From Guopingia tenuis (GTDB lineage: Bacteria; Bacillota; Clostridia; Christensenellales; Christensenellaceae): DNA of 64,000 bases. Both the position numbers and the translations under genes were made by a program. The stretch spans positions 310,001 through 374,000 of the forward strand of contig NZ_JACRSS010000001.1 in the NCBI RefSeq assembly GCF_014384805.1, written 5' to 3'. This document shows positions 26,501-34,445 of the stretch, piece by piece. Numbering within the stretch: the first letter of the stretch is position 1; each line of letters begins with the position of its first letter. The notes beneath the pieces were generated by a model. The model was given only the letters and a program-made list of their open reading frames with translations, was not told where the DNA came from and did not search any database.

Positions 26501-27543
26501 TCGGCCTCATCTATGTTAAATAGATTTTGGACTTCGGCGAGGCCTTGACGAACAGATTCATCTTCTGTTTTGCCGGGTTCCATTCCTTTTACCAATGCCG
26601 TTCCATCCGGGAGCTCCTTCGTGATATTCTCCACAGCGGCGTTATTGCAGGAAGCCACCAGCATCCCGTAATCTTTCAGTCGTTCATCGACAAAATCATA
26701 ATATCCAAAGCAATATTGCGAATATCCTCTGTGCGTTTTATCGCCATCTTGAAATTGCCGCCGAACAAAGGCGTCATCCGGATCCTGATATTGAGCAAGC
26801 AAGTTCGCTCTCTCCACTACATTGCCGGCAATGATTTCCTTTAACAGAGTGGTTTTCCCTGTTCCGGGAGGACCATTTACAGAAAAAATAGGCAGGGTAT
26901 CCGGCAAAGGGCGCCAACTCAAATTTATCGCCAGCTGCTGCATTAAACAAGGCATAAATCTGGAGGGCCACTTGCCAAGAGGTGCTGCTGCAATGTCTAA
27001 ATAGCGGTGATAAAATTCAGCGCGCTCTTCTTTCTTCCCATTTTTCCATGTACTGTGCACATCGATACGATTTGGAAAATCCAGCCAGTGTAATTCGGGG
27101 ATTTCTTCCGCATATGCCCCTGTTATATAATCCACTATCGCATGTTCCAACTTATCATTGCCGAACTTTCCACTGCTAATTGCTTTTTCCACCATGCATA
27201 AGTCATCTATAAAAAAGCTGTTAGCCAAGTCACCTTCATGAAAAACTTCTGTATCCCGCGCCTTAATCTCCTCGGTCTGATACCGGCGATAAATCATGAC
27301 TCCATCCCAGTTAATTCTCTGGTTCGGCTGGATAATATTTGCTAAAAATTTTCCTTCTGCCCAATCCCGAATGGAATTTAGCAGAGCCAGACTAAGGGGC
27401 CGCCCAACACGTCCTTCCTCCGTTGTCTCTACCAGCTGCATATCGAATGACTGCATATCGGTCTCATAGGCACTCGTGGATAAAAAATCCGCCATGTTCT
27501 CTTTTGTCAATTGTCCGGCGTCAGCAACTGATAAATCCCCCAA
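23572..27543 (-). CDS. UPF1-like SF1 helicase with coiled coil and C-terminal HEPN-type motif
   Basis: The 1323-codon frame encodes an SF1 helicase split by a long coiled coil. Walker A GPPGTGKTTL at about residues 224-233; coiled coil about 425-665, rich in E, Q and K; Walker B DEAGQAAP at 801; motif III GDPKQVEP at 825; FQGKEAD at about 1016; motif VI VAVTRAK at 1048. This order is that of UPF1/Dna2-type enzymes. The C-terminal ~200 residues are helical and include RNTCCH at 1287-1292, which fits the HEPN ribonuclease motif (RNxxxH). The frame opens with TTG and no RBS. It overlaps the preceding 187-codon frame and very likely is its continuation after a frameshift. Base composition is visibly A+T-richer than neighbours, suggesting transfer. 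Confidence 0.85.
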   Translation of the reverse strand: MGDLSVADAGQLTKENMADFLSTSAYETDMQSFDMQLVETTEEGRVGRPLSLALLNSIRDWAEGKFLANIIQPNQRINWDGVMIYRRYQTEEIKARDTEVFHEGDLANSFFIDDLCMVEKAISSGKFGNDKLEHAIVDYITGAYAEEIPELHWLDFPNRIDVHSTWKNGKKEERAEFYHRYLDIAAAPLGKWPSRFMPCLMQQLAINLSWRPLPDTLPIFSVNGPPGTGKTTLLKEIIAGNVVERANLLAQYQDPDDAFVRRQFQDGDKTHRGYSQYCFGYYDFVDERLKDYGMLVASCNNAAVENITKELPDGTALVKGMEPGKTEDESVRQGLAEVQNLFNIDEAEPEAYFVWNQQEGRRESRTYPDIYFTKLANDLAKKKDGEWDRWGLISAPFGKMSNLKEYMYAVLKTYIGSFGSNESIQRHKENYKNAVLRFKSQREKVTQMEQELQKISGARKHFAEQKASLENEIQETRTLKAQMEQNEQEMLEELQKLAQQSKLEEQILKDYQQKLAGLRHEQFLQDKNQIDIKNQIQNLRQQIMDLENKRRFRDIILEIIHRPSMLSDTIQKHYKALAMAERCLQDGIVKVEQLQRKLEQQTRECDAQEDVISSLEDQRNMLLEKRKICLDQADQLHRQIEEFSKKIIEDHDSYVLLLKEVSEQCGDQAMTVLDEKFFRLYDSDEEKESTAAQVANPWHTAAYNREREKLFYEALKLHKAFLLGSKACLWNFKNLLLFWKEPRDDDKKVVTVSQRDREAAFGSLLNTVFLLTPVLSTTFASAGNMLSSIRRPGEIGCLIIDEAGQAAPQMALGSLYRCRRAIVVGDPKQVEPVVTDELDLIKRVIQNDYTVYYQSKTHSVQGFADRLNTVGTTYVDGEQKTWVGCPLVVHRRCISPMFELSNALSYNQMMKQQTAPPGPEKEAKFCRSSSGWINVSGSENSKADKDHFVEAQGRKAWELIRKAFQLTEDVPSLFVITPFTSVRDGMKKMIRSQPEYREDARFAEWTEKSIGTVHTFQGKEADQVIFLLGCDKNALSAVRWVNTNIVNVAVTRAKYRLYVIGDYTVWQHSELFRKVKGILDSYAVRALQKAADSSDAQKNEKQIERLLKEVPGAESLTMDGKLEDTLAAPLFQELDGLWKNSPLTPEQLAAFGLSSSDMKCLPMEIQQRLTHSIRLHELFSMMRKRYNLEDIDASCAGILFCKTMESMLKEMLLGKLKALFPNEKTTQGKLCDIKEQHATTGTFTSLLNKAELRSKLASRRAVLFKQVCDDQWWKVYAEELEEFRKLRNTCCHSEPLNWQQESKLIQILFAKQEFIKTLVGGVL

Positions 27544-28070
27544 GCCAAAGGAGATACCCGAATACTTCCCGGAATATACGTTGCTTGCTCATCACACTTC
27601 AGACCGATAAGGCATATAGGTTTGTGATTTTTCTCCGGCAACTCAAAATCCTGATGAAAGGCTCGTTGTAAACATTCGGCAAAAAGATATCGTTCCATCT
27701 TCCCCACACAAACATGGATTTCATCCGATAGTACGCCATAGGAAGAATATATATGCTTATCCTTTTGCAGCGCTGCATACGGCTCCATAGAAATCGTTTT
27801 TTGTTCTTTAGCAAGTTTATCCGCTTGTGTGGATAGAGCATGATACACGGTAATCTGCTTGGCACGAGATTCCCCTTTTGCCGCTTTTGAACAAAGTTCC
27901 CGGCCTTCCCGGCTTTGTACAGGAAAGTCGGATTGACCCAGAAATTCTATTAAATACCAGTATTTTATAATCATAGAGGCAAAAATCTGTTGATCCATTT
28001 CTACTATTTCCTTACTATTTTCCATATTTGCGAGATCATTCACTATTTTAAACTTGCGCAGCGTTGCCAT
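27507..28070 (-). CDS. N-terminal part of the helicase-HEPN protein, separated by a frameshift
   Basis: A 187-residue frame starting MATLRKFKIVNDLANMENSKEIVEMD and ending LAWGIYQLLTPDN. It has no motif of its own and looks like the N-terminal region of large AAA/SF1 helicases. The next frame carries LTKENMADFL across the junction, so loss of one base near 27507-27520 (GAC AAT TGA) would join ...LLTPD to LTKEN.... Either a true frameshift mutation, a sequencing error, programmed frameshifting, or two coupled genes. The ATG has no Shine-Dalgarno sequence, only an A+T-rich leader. Confidence 0.7.
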   Translation of the reverse strand: MATLRKFKIVNDLANMENSKEIVEMDQQIFASMIIKYWYLIEFLGQSDFPVQSREGRELCSKAAKGESRAKQITVYHALSTQADKLAKEQKTISMEPYAALQKDKHIYSSYGVLSDEIHVCVGKMERYLFAECLQRAFHQDFELPEKNHKPICLIGLKCDEQATYIPGSIRVSPLAWGIYQLLTPDN

Positions 28071-28192
28071 TGAACAAAATTTAATATTATAATATTATAT
28101 CGCATTCTTTCGCGCATTTCTACCATAATATTCCATTTTACTCTTAATAAAACAAGAGAATCAAAATGAGATTTTTAAAAATAGACACTAAA

Positions 28193-28231
28193 AACCCGCA
28201 AAAGCGAGTTAATCCTGGGCTTTTGCGGGTT
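28193..28231 (-). terminator. terminator after queA
   Basis: AACCCGCAAAAGC pairs with GCTTTTGCGGGTT (13 bp), followed on the minus strand by a T run. It isolates queA from the inserted helicase genes. Confidence 0.9.
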
Positions 28232-28252
28232 CCTTTTGCTCTAAATTTTTAC

Positions 28253-29275
28253 TCACACCACGAGCATGGCATCCCCAAAGGAAAAGACACGGTATTTTTC
28301 TTCCACTGCTTTCTTGTATAAGCCGAGAGTTTCTTCCCGGCCGATCAGCGCAGAAACCAGCATAATCAGCGTACTCTCCGGAAGATGGAAATTGGTTATC
28401 AGACAATCCACGCATTTAAACCTGTATCCCGGATAGATAAAAATGCTCGTATCCCCGCTCTTTGCCTCCAGCATCCCATCATCCCGGCTGGCGCTCTCCA
28501 GCGTGCGGACGCTGGTCGTTCCCACGGCGATCACCCGTCCGCCGTTTGTCCGGGTTTCGTTGATGGCTTTTGCCGCTTCAGGAGAAACGCTGTAGTATTC
28601 GCTGTGCATTGTGTGCTTTTCTACATCCTCCACCTTCACCGGCCGGAAGGTTCCCAAGCCCACATGCAGCAAAATCGGAACGATTTTTACGCCCATCGCC
28701 CGGATCTTTTCCAACAGCTCCGGCGTGAAATGCAGCCCGGCCGTGGGCGCCGCGGCAGAACCCTGTTCCTTTGCATAAACCGTCTGATAGCGGGTCTTAT
28801 CCTCCAGCTTTTCATAGATATAGGGGGGCAGGGGCATATTGCCGTATTCATCAAGAATCGTCTCAAAAATGCCATCAAAATAAAATTTCGCGATGGTTAC
28901 CCCATCTGCCTGCTTTTCCAGGACTTCGCCCGTCAGCTTTTCCCCAAAATACACCCGGTCGCCGATCTTGAGCTTTTTGCCGGGCCGCATGAGAATCTGC
29001 CAGGTATCCTGGGTCAGCTTGTTGAGCAGAAGAAATTCCACTTCCCGGTCCGTCCCCACCTTTTTTCCAAACAGGCGGGCCGGGATTACCTTGGTTTCGT
29101 TGATGACCAGCGCATCCCCCGGGCGCAGGTATTCGGTAATATCCCGGAAAATCCGGTGCTCCACATTCTTTGTATCCCGATGATACACCATGAGCCGCGA
29201 GGAATCCCGGGGTTCGGCGGGATGCTGGGCAATCAGCTCCTCCGGCAAATCATAGTAAAAATCCTTTGTATTCAT
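28253..29275 (-). CDS. queA: S-adenosylmethionine:tRNA ribosyltransferase-isomerase
   Basis: Converts preQ1-tRNA to epoxyqueuosine-tRNA using the ribosyl group of SAM. The 340-residue protein has FYYDLPEELIAQHP, RDSSRLMV, NETKVIPARLFG, AAPTAGLHFT, HVGLGTFRPV and TNFHLPESTLIMLVSA, all QueA hallmarks. It follows ruvB by 16 bases. A terminator follows it, and tgt, its usual partner, is displaced to the far side of the 6-kb insert. Confidence 0.96.
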   Translation of the reverse strand: MNTKDFYYDLPEELIAQHPAEPRDSSRLMVYHRDTKNVEHRIFRDITEYLRPGDALVINETKVIPARLFGKKVGTDREVEFLLLNKLTQDTWQILMRPGKKLKIGDRVYFGEKLTGEVLEKQADGVTIAKFYFDGIFETILDEYGNMPLPPYIYEKLEDKTRYQTVYAKEQGSAAAPTAGLHFTPELLEKIRAMGVKIVPILLHVGLGTFRPVKVEDVEKHTMHSEYYSVSPEAAKAINETRTNGGRVIAVGTTSVRTLESASRDDGMLEAKSGDTSIFIYPGYRFKCVDCLITNFHLPESTLIMLVSALIGREETLGLYKKAVEEKYRVFSFGDAMLVV

Positions 29276-29291
29276 ATAGCTTCACCCAACT

Positions 29292-30341
29292 CTAGAACAG
29301 CTTCATCTGCCGTGTATTGCTTTCCTTTTTATCCGTCTTTTTGATGCCCAGATGGTCATAGGCGGCCTGCGTCACCATCCGTCCCCGGGGCGTGCGCATA
29401 ATATAGCCCAGCTGCATGAGATACGGCTCATAAACGTCCTCGATGGTGTTGGATTCCTCCCCCGTCGCCGCAGCAATGGTGTCCAGCCCCACCGGCCCGC
29501 CGCCAAACATCTCGATCATGACCCGCAGCATATTCCGGTCTACGTTATCCAGCCCCATTTTGTCGACTTCCAGCATCTTCAGTCCGGCGTCTGCGACCTC
29601 TTGCGTGATCTTCCCTTCCGCCCGGACTTCCGCATAATCGCGGATGCGGCGCAGCAGCCGGTTGGCAATCCGCGGGGTTCCCCGTGAACGGCGGGCGATC
29701 TCCAGGGCGCCGCCGTCGTCAATGGAAATCCCCAAAATCCCAGCGGAACGGGTGACAATGATTTTCAGTTCTTCGTCCGTGTAAAGTTCCAGCCGGTTGA
29801 TGACGCCAAAACGGTCCCGCAGGGGCGAAGTCAGCATTCCCGCCCGGGTCGTCGCCCCCACCAGAGTAAACTTGGGAAGATCGATCCGCAGTGAGCGGGC
29901 GCTCGGCCCTTTCCCGATGATGATATCCAGGGCGTAATCCTCCATAGCGGGATATAGCACCTCTTCCACGCTGGCATTTAAGCGGTGGATTTCGTCGATA
30001 AAGAGAACATCCCCCTCGCTCATATTCGTCAAAAGCGCTGCCAGGTCCCCCGGCCGTTCAATCGCGGGCCCGGATGTAATCCGTATATTCACATTCATTT
30101 CGTTGGCGATAATATAGGAAAGCGTCGTCTTTCCCAGGCCCGGCGGGCCATAGAGCAAAACATGGTCCAGCGCCTCTCCCCGGGCCTTTGCCGCCTCGAT
30201 GAAAATGCGCATTTTTTCCTTGACCTTGCTCTGGCCGATATATTCTTCCAGCACCTTGGGCCGGAGATTTGTTTCCAGCAGATTCTCATTTTCCTTGGAA
30301 AACCCGGATACGATCCGGCTTTCTTCGATATCCTCGTGCAT
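29292..30341 (-). CDS. ruvB: Holliday junction branch migration ATPase RuvB
   Basis: Hexameric AAA+ motor driving branch migration with RuvA. The 349-residue protein has LRPKVLEEYIGQ, Walker A GPPGLGKTT, Walker B FIDEIHRL, sensor GATTRAGML, the arginine-finger region RDRFGV and the C-terminal winged helix with GYIMRTPRGR. Third gene of ruvC-ruvA-ruvB-queA. Confidence 0.97.
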   Translation of the reverse strand: MHEDIEESRIVSGFSKENENLLETNLRPKVLEEYIGQSKVKEKMRIFIEAAKARGEALDHVLLYGPPGLGKTTLSYIIANEMNVNIRITSGPAIERPGDLAALLTNMSEGDVLFIDEIHRLNASVEEVLYPAMEDYALDIIIGKGPSARSLRIDLPKFTLVGATTRAGMLTSPLRDRFGVINRLELYTDEELKIIVTRSAGILGISIDDGGALEIARRSRGTPRIANRLLRRIRDYAEVRAEGKITQEVADAGLKMLEVDKMGLDNVDRNMLRVMIEMFGGGPVGLDTIAAATGEESNTIEDVYEPYLMQLGYIMRTPRGRMVTQAAYDHLGIKKTDKKESNTRQMKLF

Positions 30342-30359
30342 ATATCTTCCTCTTTTCCT

Positions 30360-30947
30360 CTATTGCAGGCTCAATCGCTTGAGCGCCATCCGCGTCAGAT
30401 CCTCGGCGCTGTCGGCAAGGTCCTTGACGGCGGAAACCGCCGACACTGCCTCGCTTTTTTCATAACCCAGACTGATGAGCGCCTCCATCGCCTCGGCCAC
30501 CGGCGTCGATTCCGCCGGAGCGAGAACGTCCCCGCCCACCGCCTCGCTGACGTCGATTTTATCCTTCAGCTCCAAAACGATCCGCCCCGCGGTTTTGGGG
30601 CCAATGCCGTTCACTTTGGAAAAAGCCCGGGCATCTGCCGAAAGGATCGCCGTTGCAATGTCATTGAGCGTCATGGAAGACAATATGGCCATCCCGGCCT
30701 TCGGCCCCACGCCGGAAATGCCAATCAGCCGCTCAAACATATTCTTCTCCTGCTCCGTGGCAAAGCCATAGAGGGAAAGATCATCCTCCCGCACGATCAG
30801 ATGCGTATATAAGACGACCTCTTCCCCCAGCTTTGCCTGCTGCAAAAAACGCTGGGTTACAGAAATTTTATATCCAACCCCGGAAACATCCAGAGCCAGA
30901 TGCTGTTCGCCTATCAAGGCGATTTTTCCCCGAATAAATGCATACAT
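30360..30947 (-). CDS. ruvA: Holliday junction DNA-binding protein RuvA
   Basis: Tetrameric junction-binding partner of RuvB. The 195-residue product has the OB-fold N-terminus (MYAFIRGKIALIGEQHLALDVSGVGYKI), tandem helix-hairpin-helix elements (LIGISGVGPKAGMAIL and KVNGIGPKTAGRIVLELKDK) and a C-terminal three-helix domain for RuvB. Spacing to ruvB is 18 bases. Confidence 0.97.
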   Translation of the reverse strand: MYAFIRGKIALIGEQHLALDVSGVGYKISVTQRFLQQAKLGEEVVLYTHLIVREDDLSLYGFATEQEKNMFERLIGISGVGPKAGMAILSSMTLNDIATAILSADARAFSKVNGIGPKTAGRIVLELKDKIDVSEAVGGDVLAPAESTPVAEAMEALISLGYEKSEAVSAVSAVKDLADSAEDLTRMALKRLSLQ

Positions 30948-31014
30948 AGTTTCTCATATTCTCCTTACAAGGAATAAACCCTTTTCGCCTTTCGCCTCCA
31001 TCCTGCCGCTCCGG

Positions 31015-31509
31015 CTAGCGCCGGCGCATAGCGTTGTTGCAGATAGCGCTTTGGGCATGACAGATGGCAATAGCCACGGCGTCCGCCGCGTCGTCGGGTT
31101 TGGGAATTTCCTTCAGTGAAAGGATGGTTTTCACCATGGCCTGCACCTGCTGCTTCTCCGCCCGGCCATATCCCACTACCGCCTGCTTCACCTGCAGGGG
31201 GGTATATTCATATAATTCCCGCGTCCGTTTATAGGCCGCCGCCACAAGTACGCCGCGGGCATGGGCCACGGCGATCCCCGTCTTTACATTTTTGGCGAAA
31301 AACAGTTCTTCAAAGGCAATGGCGTCCGGCGAGAAGCGGTCGATCAGCTTTAACATGCTGTCATATATTATATCCAGGCGCTCGGGCAATTTCAAGCCGG
31401 CGGGCGTGAGGATGGTTCCATAATCGATAAGACGCATGCGCATCTCTTCGGATTGGATTACCCCGTAGCCCACAGTCGCCAGCCCGGGATCGATTCCCAA
31501 AACAATCAT
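31015..31509 (-). CDS. ruvC: crossover junction endodeoxyribonuclease RuvC
   Basis: Resolves Holliday junctions. The 164-residue enzyme begins MIVLGIDPGLATVGYG with the first catalytic Asp. It contains AFEELFFAKNVKT (catalytic Glu), GRAEKQQVQAMV and the terminal DDAADAVAIAICH acidic pair. An ATG 30 bases upstream is less favoured because AGGAGAAGG precedes this start. First gene of the operon. Confidence 0.96.
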   Translation of the reverse strand: MIVLGIDPGLATVGYGVIQSEEMRMRLIDYGTILTPAGLKLPERLDIIYDSMLKLIDRFSPDAIAFEELFFAKNVKTGIAVAHARGVLVAAAYKRTRELYEYTPLQVKQAVVGYGRAEKQQVQAMVKTILSLKEIPKPDDAADAVAIAICHAQSAICNNAMRRR

Positions 31510-31620
31510 TTTTCCTTCTCCTTTTCTTTCCTTTATCATATCATAAATTTCTGTGATTTTCCCTGTTTATTTTTCTTTGCAAATAGTTTATCATAGTATG
31601 AAGAAAAAGCGAAAAAAGGT

Positions 31621-31658
31621 ATTGCATAAATATTCATAATATTGTATAATTATGAGCA
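31621..31658 (+). promoter_or_regulatory. argG promoter with overlapping ARG-box-like operators
   Basis: TTGCAT (31622-31627), 17 bases, TATAAT (31645-31650): a near-consensus promoter. ATTGCATAAATATTCATA (31621-31638) fits the 18-base ArgR/AhrC box at all but two fixed positions. A weaker match starts at 31641, placing two boxes two bases apart, as ArgR hexamers require. Promoter is clear; ArgR control is inferred. Confidence 0.7.
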
Positions 31659-31696
31659 ACAAGAAAATACGAAATATTTTGGGAGGTTTAATCATA

Positions 31697-32914
31697 ATGA
31701 AAAAGTTGAATAAGGTTGTGCTTGCATACTCCGGCGGCTTGGATACGTCCATCATCATCCCCTGGCTGAAAGAGAACTATGGCTGTGAAGTCATCGCTGT
31801 CGCGGGAAATGTGGGACAAGGCAAGGAGCTGGACGGGCTGGAGGAAAAGGCCATTAAAACCGGCGCCAGCAAATGCTATATTGAAGATCTGACCCAGGAA
31901 TTTGTGGAAGATCTGATTTTCCCCACCGTCAAGGCCGGCGCGGTTTACGAAGGCAAATATCTGCTGGGAACTTCTTTCGCGCGCCCAGTAATCGCCAAGC
32001 GGCTGGTGGAAATCGCCAAAAAAGAAGGAGCGGACGCCATCTGCCATGGGGCTACCGGCAAGGGCAACGACCAGGTTCGCTTTGAGCTGACCATCAAGGC
32101 CCTGGCGCCGGATCTGGATATCATCGCGCCCTGGCGGATATGGGATATCAAATCCCGGGACGAAGAAATCGACTATGCCAACGCTCATGGCATCCCGGTT
32201 CCCGTAACCAAAGAACGTCCTTATAGCATGGATGCAAATATCTGGCATCTCTCCCATGAGGGCGGCGATCTGGAGGATCCCTGGAACGAGCCCAAGGACG
32301 ATCTGCTTCTCATCTGCAAAACTCCGGAAGCGGCTCCGGATGTGCCCACCTATATTGAAATTGATTTTGAGCAGGGAACACCCGCTGCCATCAACGGTGA
32401 AAAGCTGGGGGCTGTGGAGCTGGTGGAAAAACTGAACGCTTATGGCGCGGCCAATGGCATCGGCGTGGCGGATATGGTGGAAAACCGTTTGGTAGGCATG
32501 AAATCCCGCGGCGTATATGAAACGCCCGGCGGAACCATCCTCTATGCGGCCCATGCGGCTTTGGAATCTATTACGCTGGATCGCCAGACCATGCACTATA
32601 AAGAAGGCGTTGCCTCCAAATTTGCCGAGCTGGTCTATGACGGCTTCTGGTATTCTCCCCTGCGGGAAGCTCTGAGCGCCTTTGTGGATGTGACCCAGGC
32701 AAACGTGACGGGCACCGTCCGCATGAAGCTCTATAAGGGCAACTGCGTAGCCGCCGGCATCAAATCTCCTTATTCCCTCTATAACGAGGAATATGCGACC
32801 TTTGGCGAGGATGCTGTTTACGATCAGAAGGATTCGGCCGGCTTCATCAACCTGCTGGGTCTTCCCCTGAAAGTTCATGCCCTCATGAAACAGGCGCATC
32901 CGGACGCCAAATAA
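31697..32914 (+). CDS. argG: argininosuccinate synthase
   Basis: ATP-dependent condensation of citrulline and aspartate, the penultimate arginine step. The 405-residue enzyme has the PP-loop AYSGGLDTS at the N-terminus, CHGATGKGNDQVRFE, the citrulline/aspartate loops and SRGVYETPGGTIL. Start at MKKLNKVVLAYSGG with GGGAGG upstream; an in-frame ATG 45 bases upstream lies over the promoter's end and is rejected. argH follows after 109 bases with its own promoter-like element. Confidence 0.97.
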   Translation: MKKLNKVVLAYSGGLDTSIIIPWLKENYGCEVIAVAGNVGQGKELDGLEEKAIKTGASKCYIEDLTQEFVEDLIFPTVKAGAVYEGKYLLGTSFARPVIAKRLVEIAKKEGADAICHGATGKGNDQVRFELTIKALAPDLDIIAPWRIWDIKSRDEEIDYANAHGIPVPVTKERPYSMDANIWHLSHEGGDLEDPWNEPKDDLLLICKTPEAAPDVPTYIEIDFEQGTPAAINGEKLGAVELVEKLNAYGAANGIGVADMVENRLVGMKSRGVYETPGGTILYAAHAALESITLDRQTMHYKEGVASKFAELVYDGFWYSPLREALSAFVDVTQANVTGTVRMKLYKGNCVAAGIKSPYSLYNEEYATFGEDAVYDQKDSAGFINLLGLPLKVHALMKQAHPDAK

Positions 32915-32954
32915 TGTTAAATATAGGTTAAATTCAGGAAAAATCTACCGCAAA

Positions 32955-32983
32955 ATGCCCCGGTTATGGTATAATCGGGGCAT
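32955..32983 (+). promoter_or_regulatory. dyad enclosing an extended -10 promoter upstream of argH
   Basis: ATGCCCCG (32955-32962) and CGGGGCAT (32976-32983) form an 8-bp inverted repeat whose 13-base interior contains TGGTATAAT, an extended -10. No T run follows, so it is not a standard terminator. Either an operator dyad or a chance hairpin. Confidence 0.5.
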
Positions 32984-33023
32984 AATCGCATGCTGAATTC
33001 AGCAAACAGAAAGGAAACGTTAT

Positions 33024-34412
33024 ATGGCAAAATTATGGGGCGGCCGCTTCAGTAAAAATACAGACGCATTTGCGGAGGGATTCCATTCCTCCATCTCCTT
33101 TGACTCCCGTCTTTATAAGGAGGATATCACCGGCAGCATAGCTCACGCAAAAATGCTGGGAAAGCAGGGAATTATTGAGGCCCACGAGGCAGAAAAGATT
33201 GTTCAGGGGCTCGAGGGCATTTTGGCGGATATCGAAGCTGGAAAGGTTCACTTCTCTCCCCATGACGAGGATATTCATATGAATATCGAACGCCTGCTTA
33301 TCGACCGCATCGGCGACGCAGGAAAGCGCCTGCACACCGGGCGCAGCCGGAACGACCAGGTGGCGCTGGACTTCCGGATGTACATGAAGAAAGAAAATAC
33401 AGCGGTCATTCGGGAAATCGCCAATTTAATACAGGTGCTTTTGCAGATTGCAAGGGAAAATCTGGACACCATCATTCCCGCTTACACGCATCTGCAAAAG
33501 GCCCAGCCCTCTACTCTTGCCCACTATATGATGGCCTACGCCCAGATGTTTTCCCGGGATATTGAGCGGTTCCAGGCAGCATACGGTCATGCGGATTCCA
33601 TGCCGCTGGGTTCCGGGGCGCTTTGCACGACGACCTATCCCCTGGACCGGGAATATGTCGCCCAGCAGCTCGGCTTCCATGAAATCACACCCAACAGCCT
33701 GGACGCTGTTTCCGACCGGGATTTTGCCCTGGAATTTCTCTCGGCTGCTTCGATCTGCATGATGCACCTTTCCCGTTTCTGTGAAGAGATGATCCTCTGG
33801 TCCAGCGGCGAGTTTGCCTTTGTTTCCATGGATGACGCTTTCTCGACAGGCTCCAGCATCATGCCCCAGAAGAAAAATCCGGATATGGCAGAGCTGATCC
33901 GCGGAAAGACAGGGCGGGTTTACGGCTCTCTTATGACGCTGCTCACAGTCATGAAAGGGCTTCCCCTTGCCTATAATAAAGATATGCAGGAGGATAAGGA
34001 ATGCACCTTTGACGCCGCCGACACTTTGCTCAGCTGTTTAAAGGTGTTTACGGGCATGATCCGCACGGCGGTTTTCAAAAAGGAAAATTTATATGCAACG
34101 GCCGGAAAGGGTTTCACCAACGCGACAGACGCCGCCGATTATCTGGTGAAAAAGGGAATGCCTTTCCGGGACGCCCATGCGGTTTTGGGCCGGATTGTCG
34201 TCTACTGCGAGGGGAAAGGGCAGGGCATTTCCGATCTCACGCTGGAAGAGCTCAAGGAATTCAGCGATGTATTTGAAGAGGACGTCTATGAAAACGTCTC
34301 TCTGGAAGCCTGCGTCAGCAAACGGACGCTGCCCGGCGGCCCCGCGCGGGAAAGCGTGCTTGCACATATTCATTCCCTGGAGAAGTTTCTCTCTGGGCTG
34401 GATGCAGAATAA
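33024..34412 (+). CDS. argH: argininosuccinate lyase
   Basis: Splits argininosuccinate into arginine and fumarate. The 462-residue protein starts LWGGRFSKNTDAFAEGF. It carries HTGRSRNDQVALDFRMY, HLQKAQPSTLAHYM and the superfamily signature GSSIMPQKKNPD with its catalytic serine. RBS AGAAAGGAAACGTT. Follows argG on the same strand. Confidence 0.97.
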   Translation: MAKLWGGRFSKNTDAFAEGFHSSISFDSRLYKEDITGSIAHAKMLGKQGIIEAHEAEKIVQGLEGILADIEAGKVHFSPHDEDIHMNIERLLIDRIGDAGKRLHTGRSRNDQVALDFRMYMKKENTAVIREIANLIQVLLQIARENLDTIIPAYTHLQKAQPSTLAHYMMAYAQMFSRDIERFQAAYGHADSMPLGSGALCTTTYPLDREYVAQQLGFHEITPNSLDAVSDRDFALEFLSAASICMMHLSRFCEEMILWSSGEFAFVSMDDAFSTGSSIMPQKKNPDMAELIRGKTGRVYGSLMTLLTVMKGLPLAYNKDMQEDKECTFDAADTLLSCLKVFTGMIRTAVFKKENLYATAGKGFTNATDAADYLVKKGMPFRDAHAVLGRIVVYCEGKGQGISDLTLEELKEFSDVFEEDVYENVSLEACVSKRTLPGGPARESVLAHIHSLEKFLSGLDAE

Positions 34413-34445
34413 ATCATACTATAAAAAAGTAAGGATGGGTTACCT

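Noticed and set aside
27599..27865. 88-codon minus-strand frame inside the helicase N-terminal frame
   Set aside because: Out-of-frame shadow without independent start signals.
31688..32899. 403-codon open frame on the minus strand
   Set aside because: Complete antisense shadow of argG with no motif or ribosome binding site.
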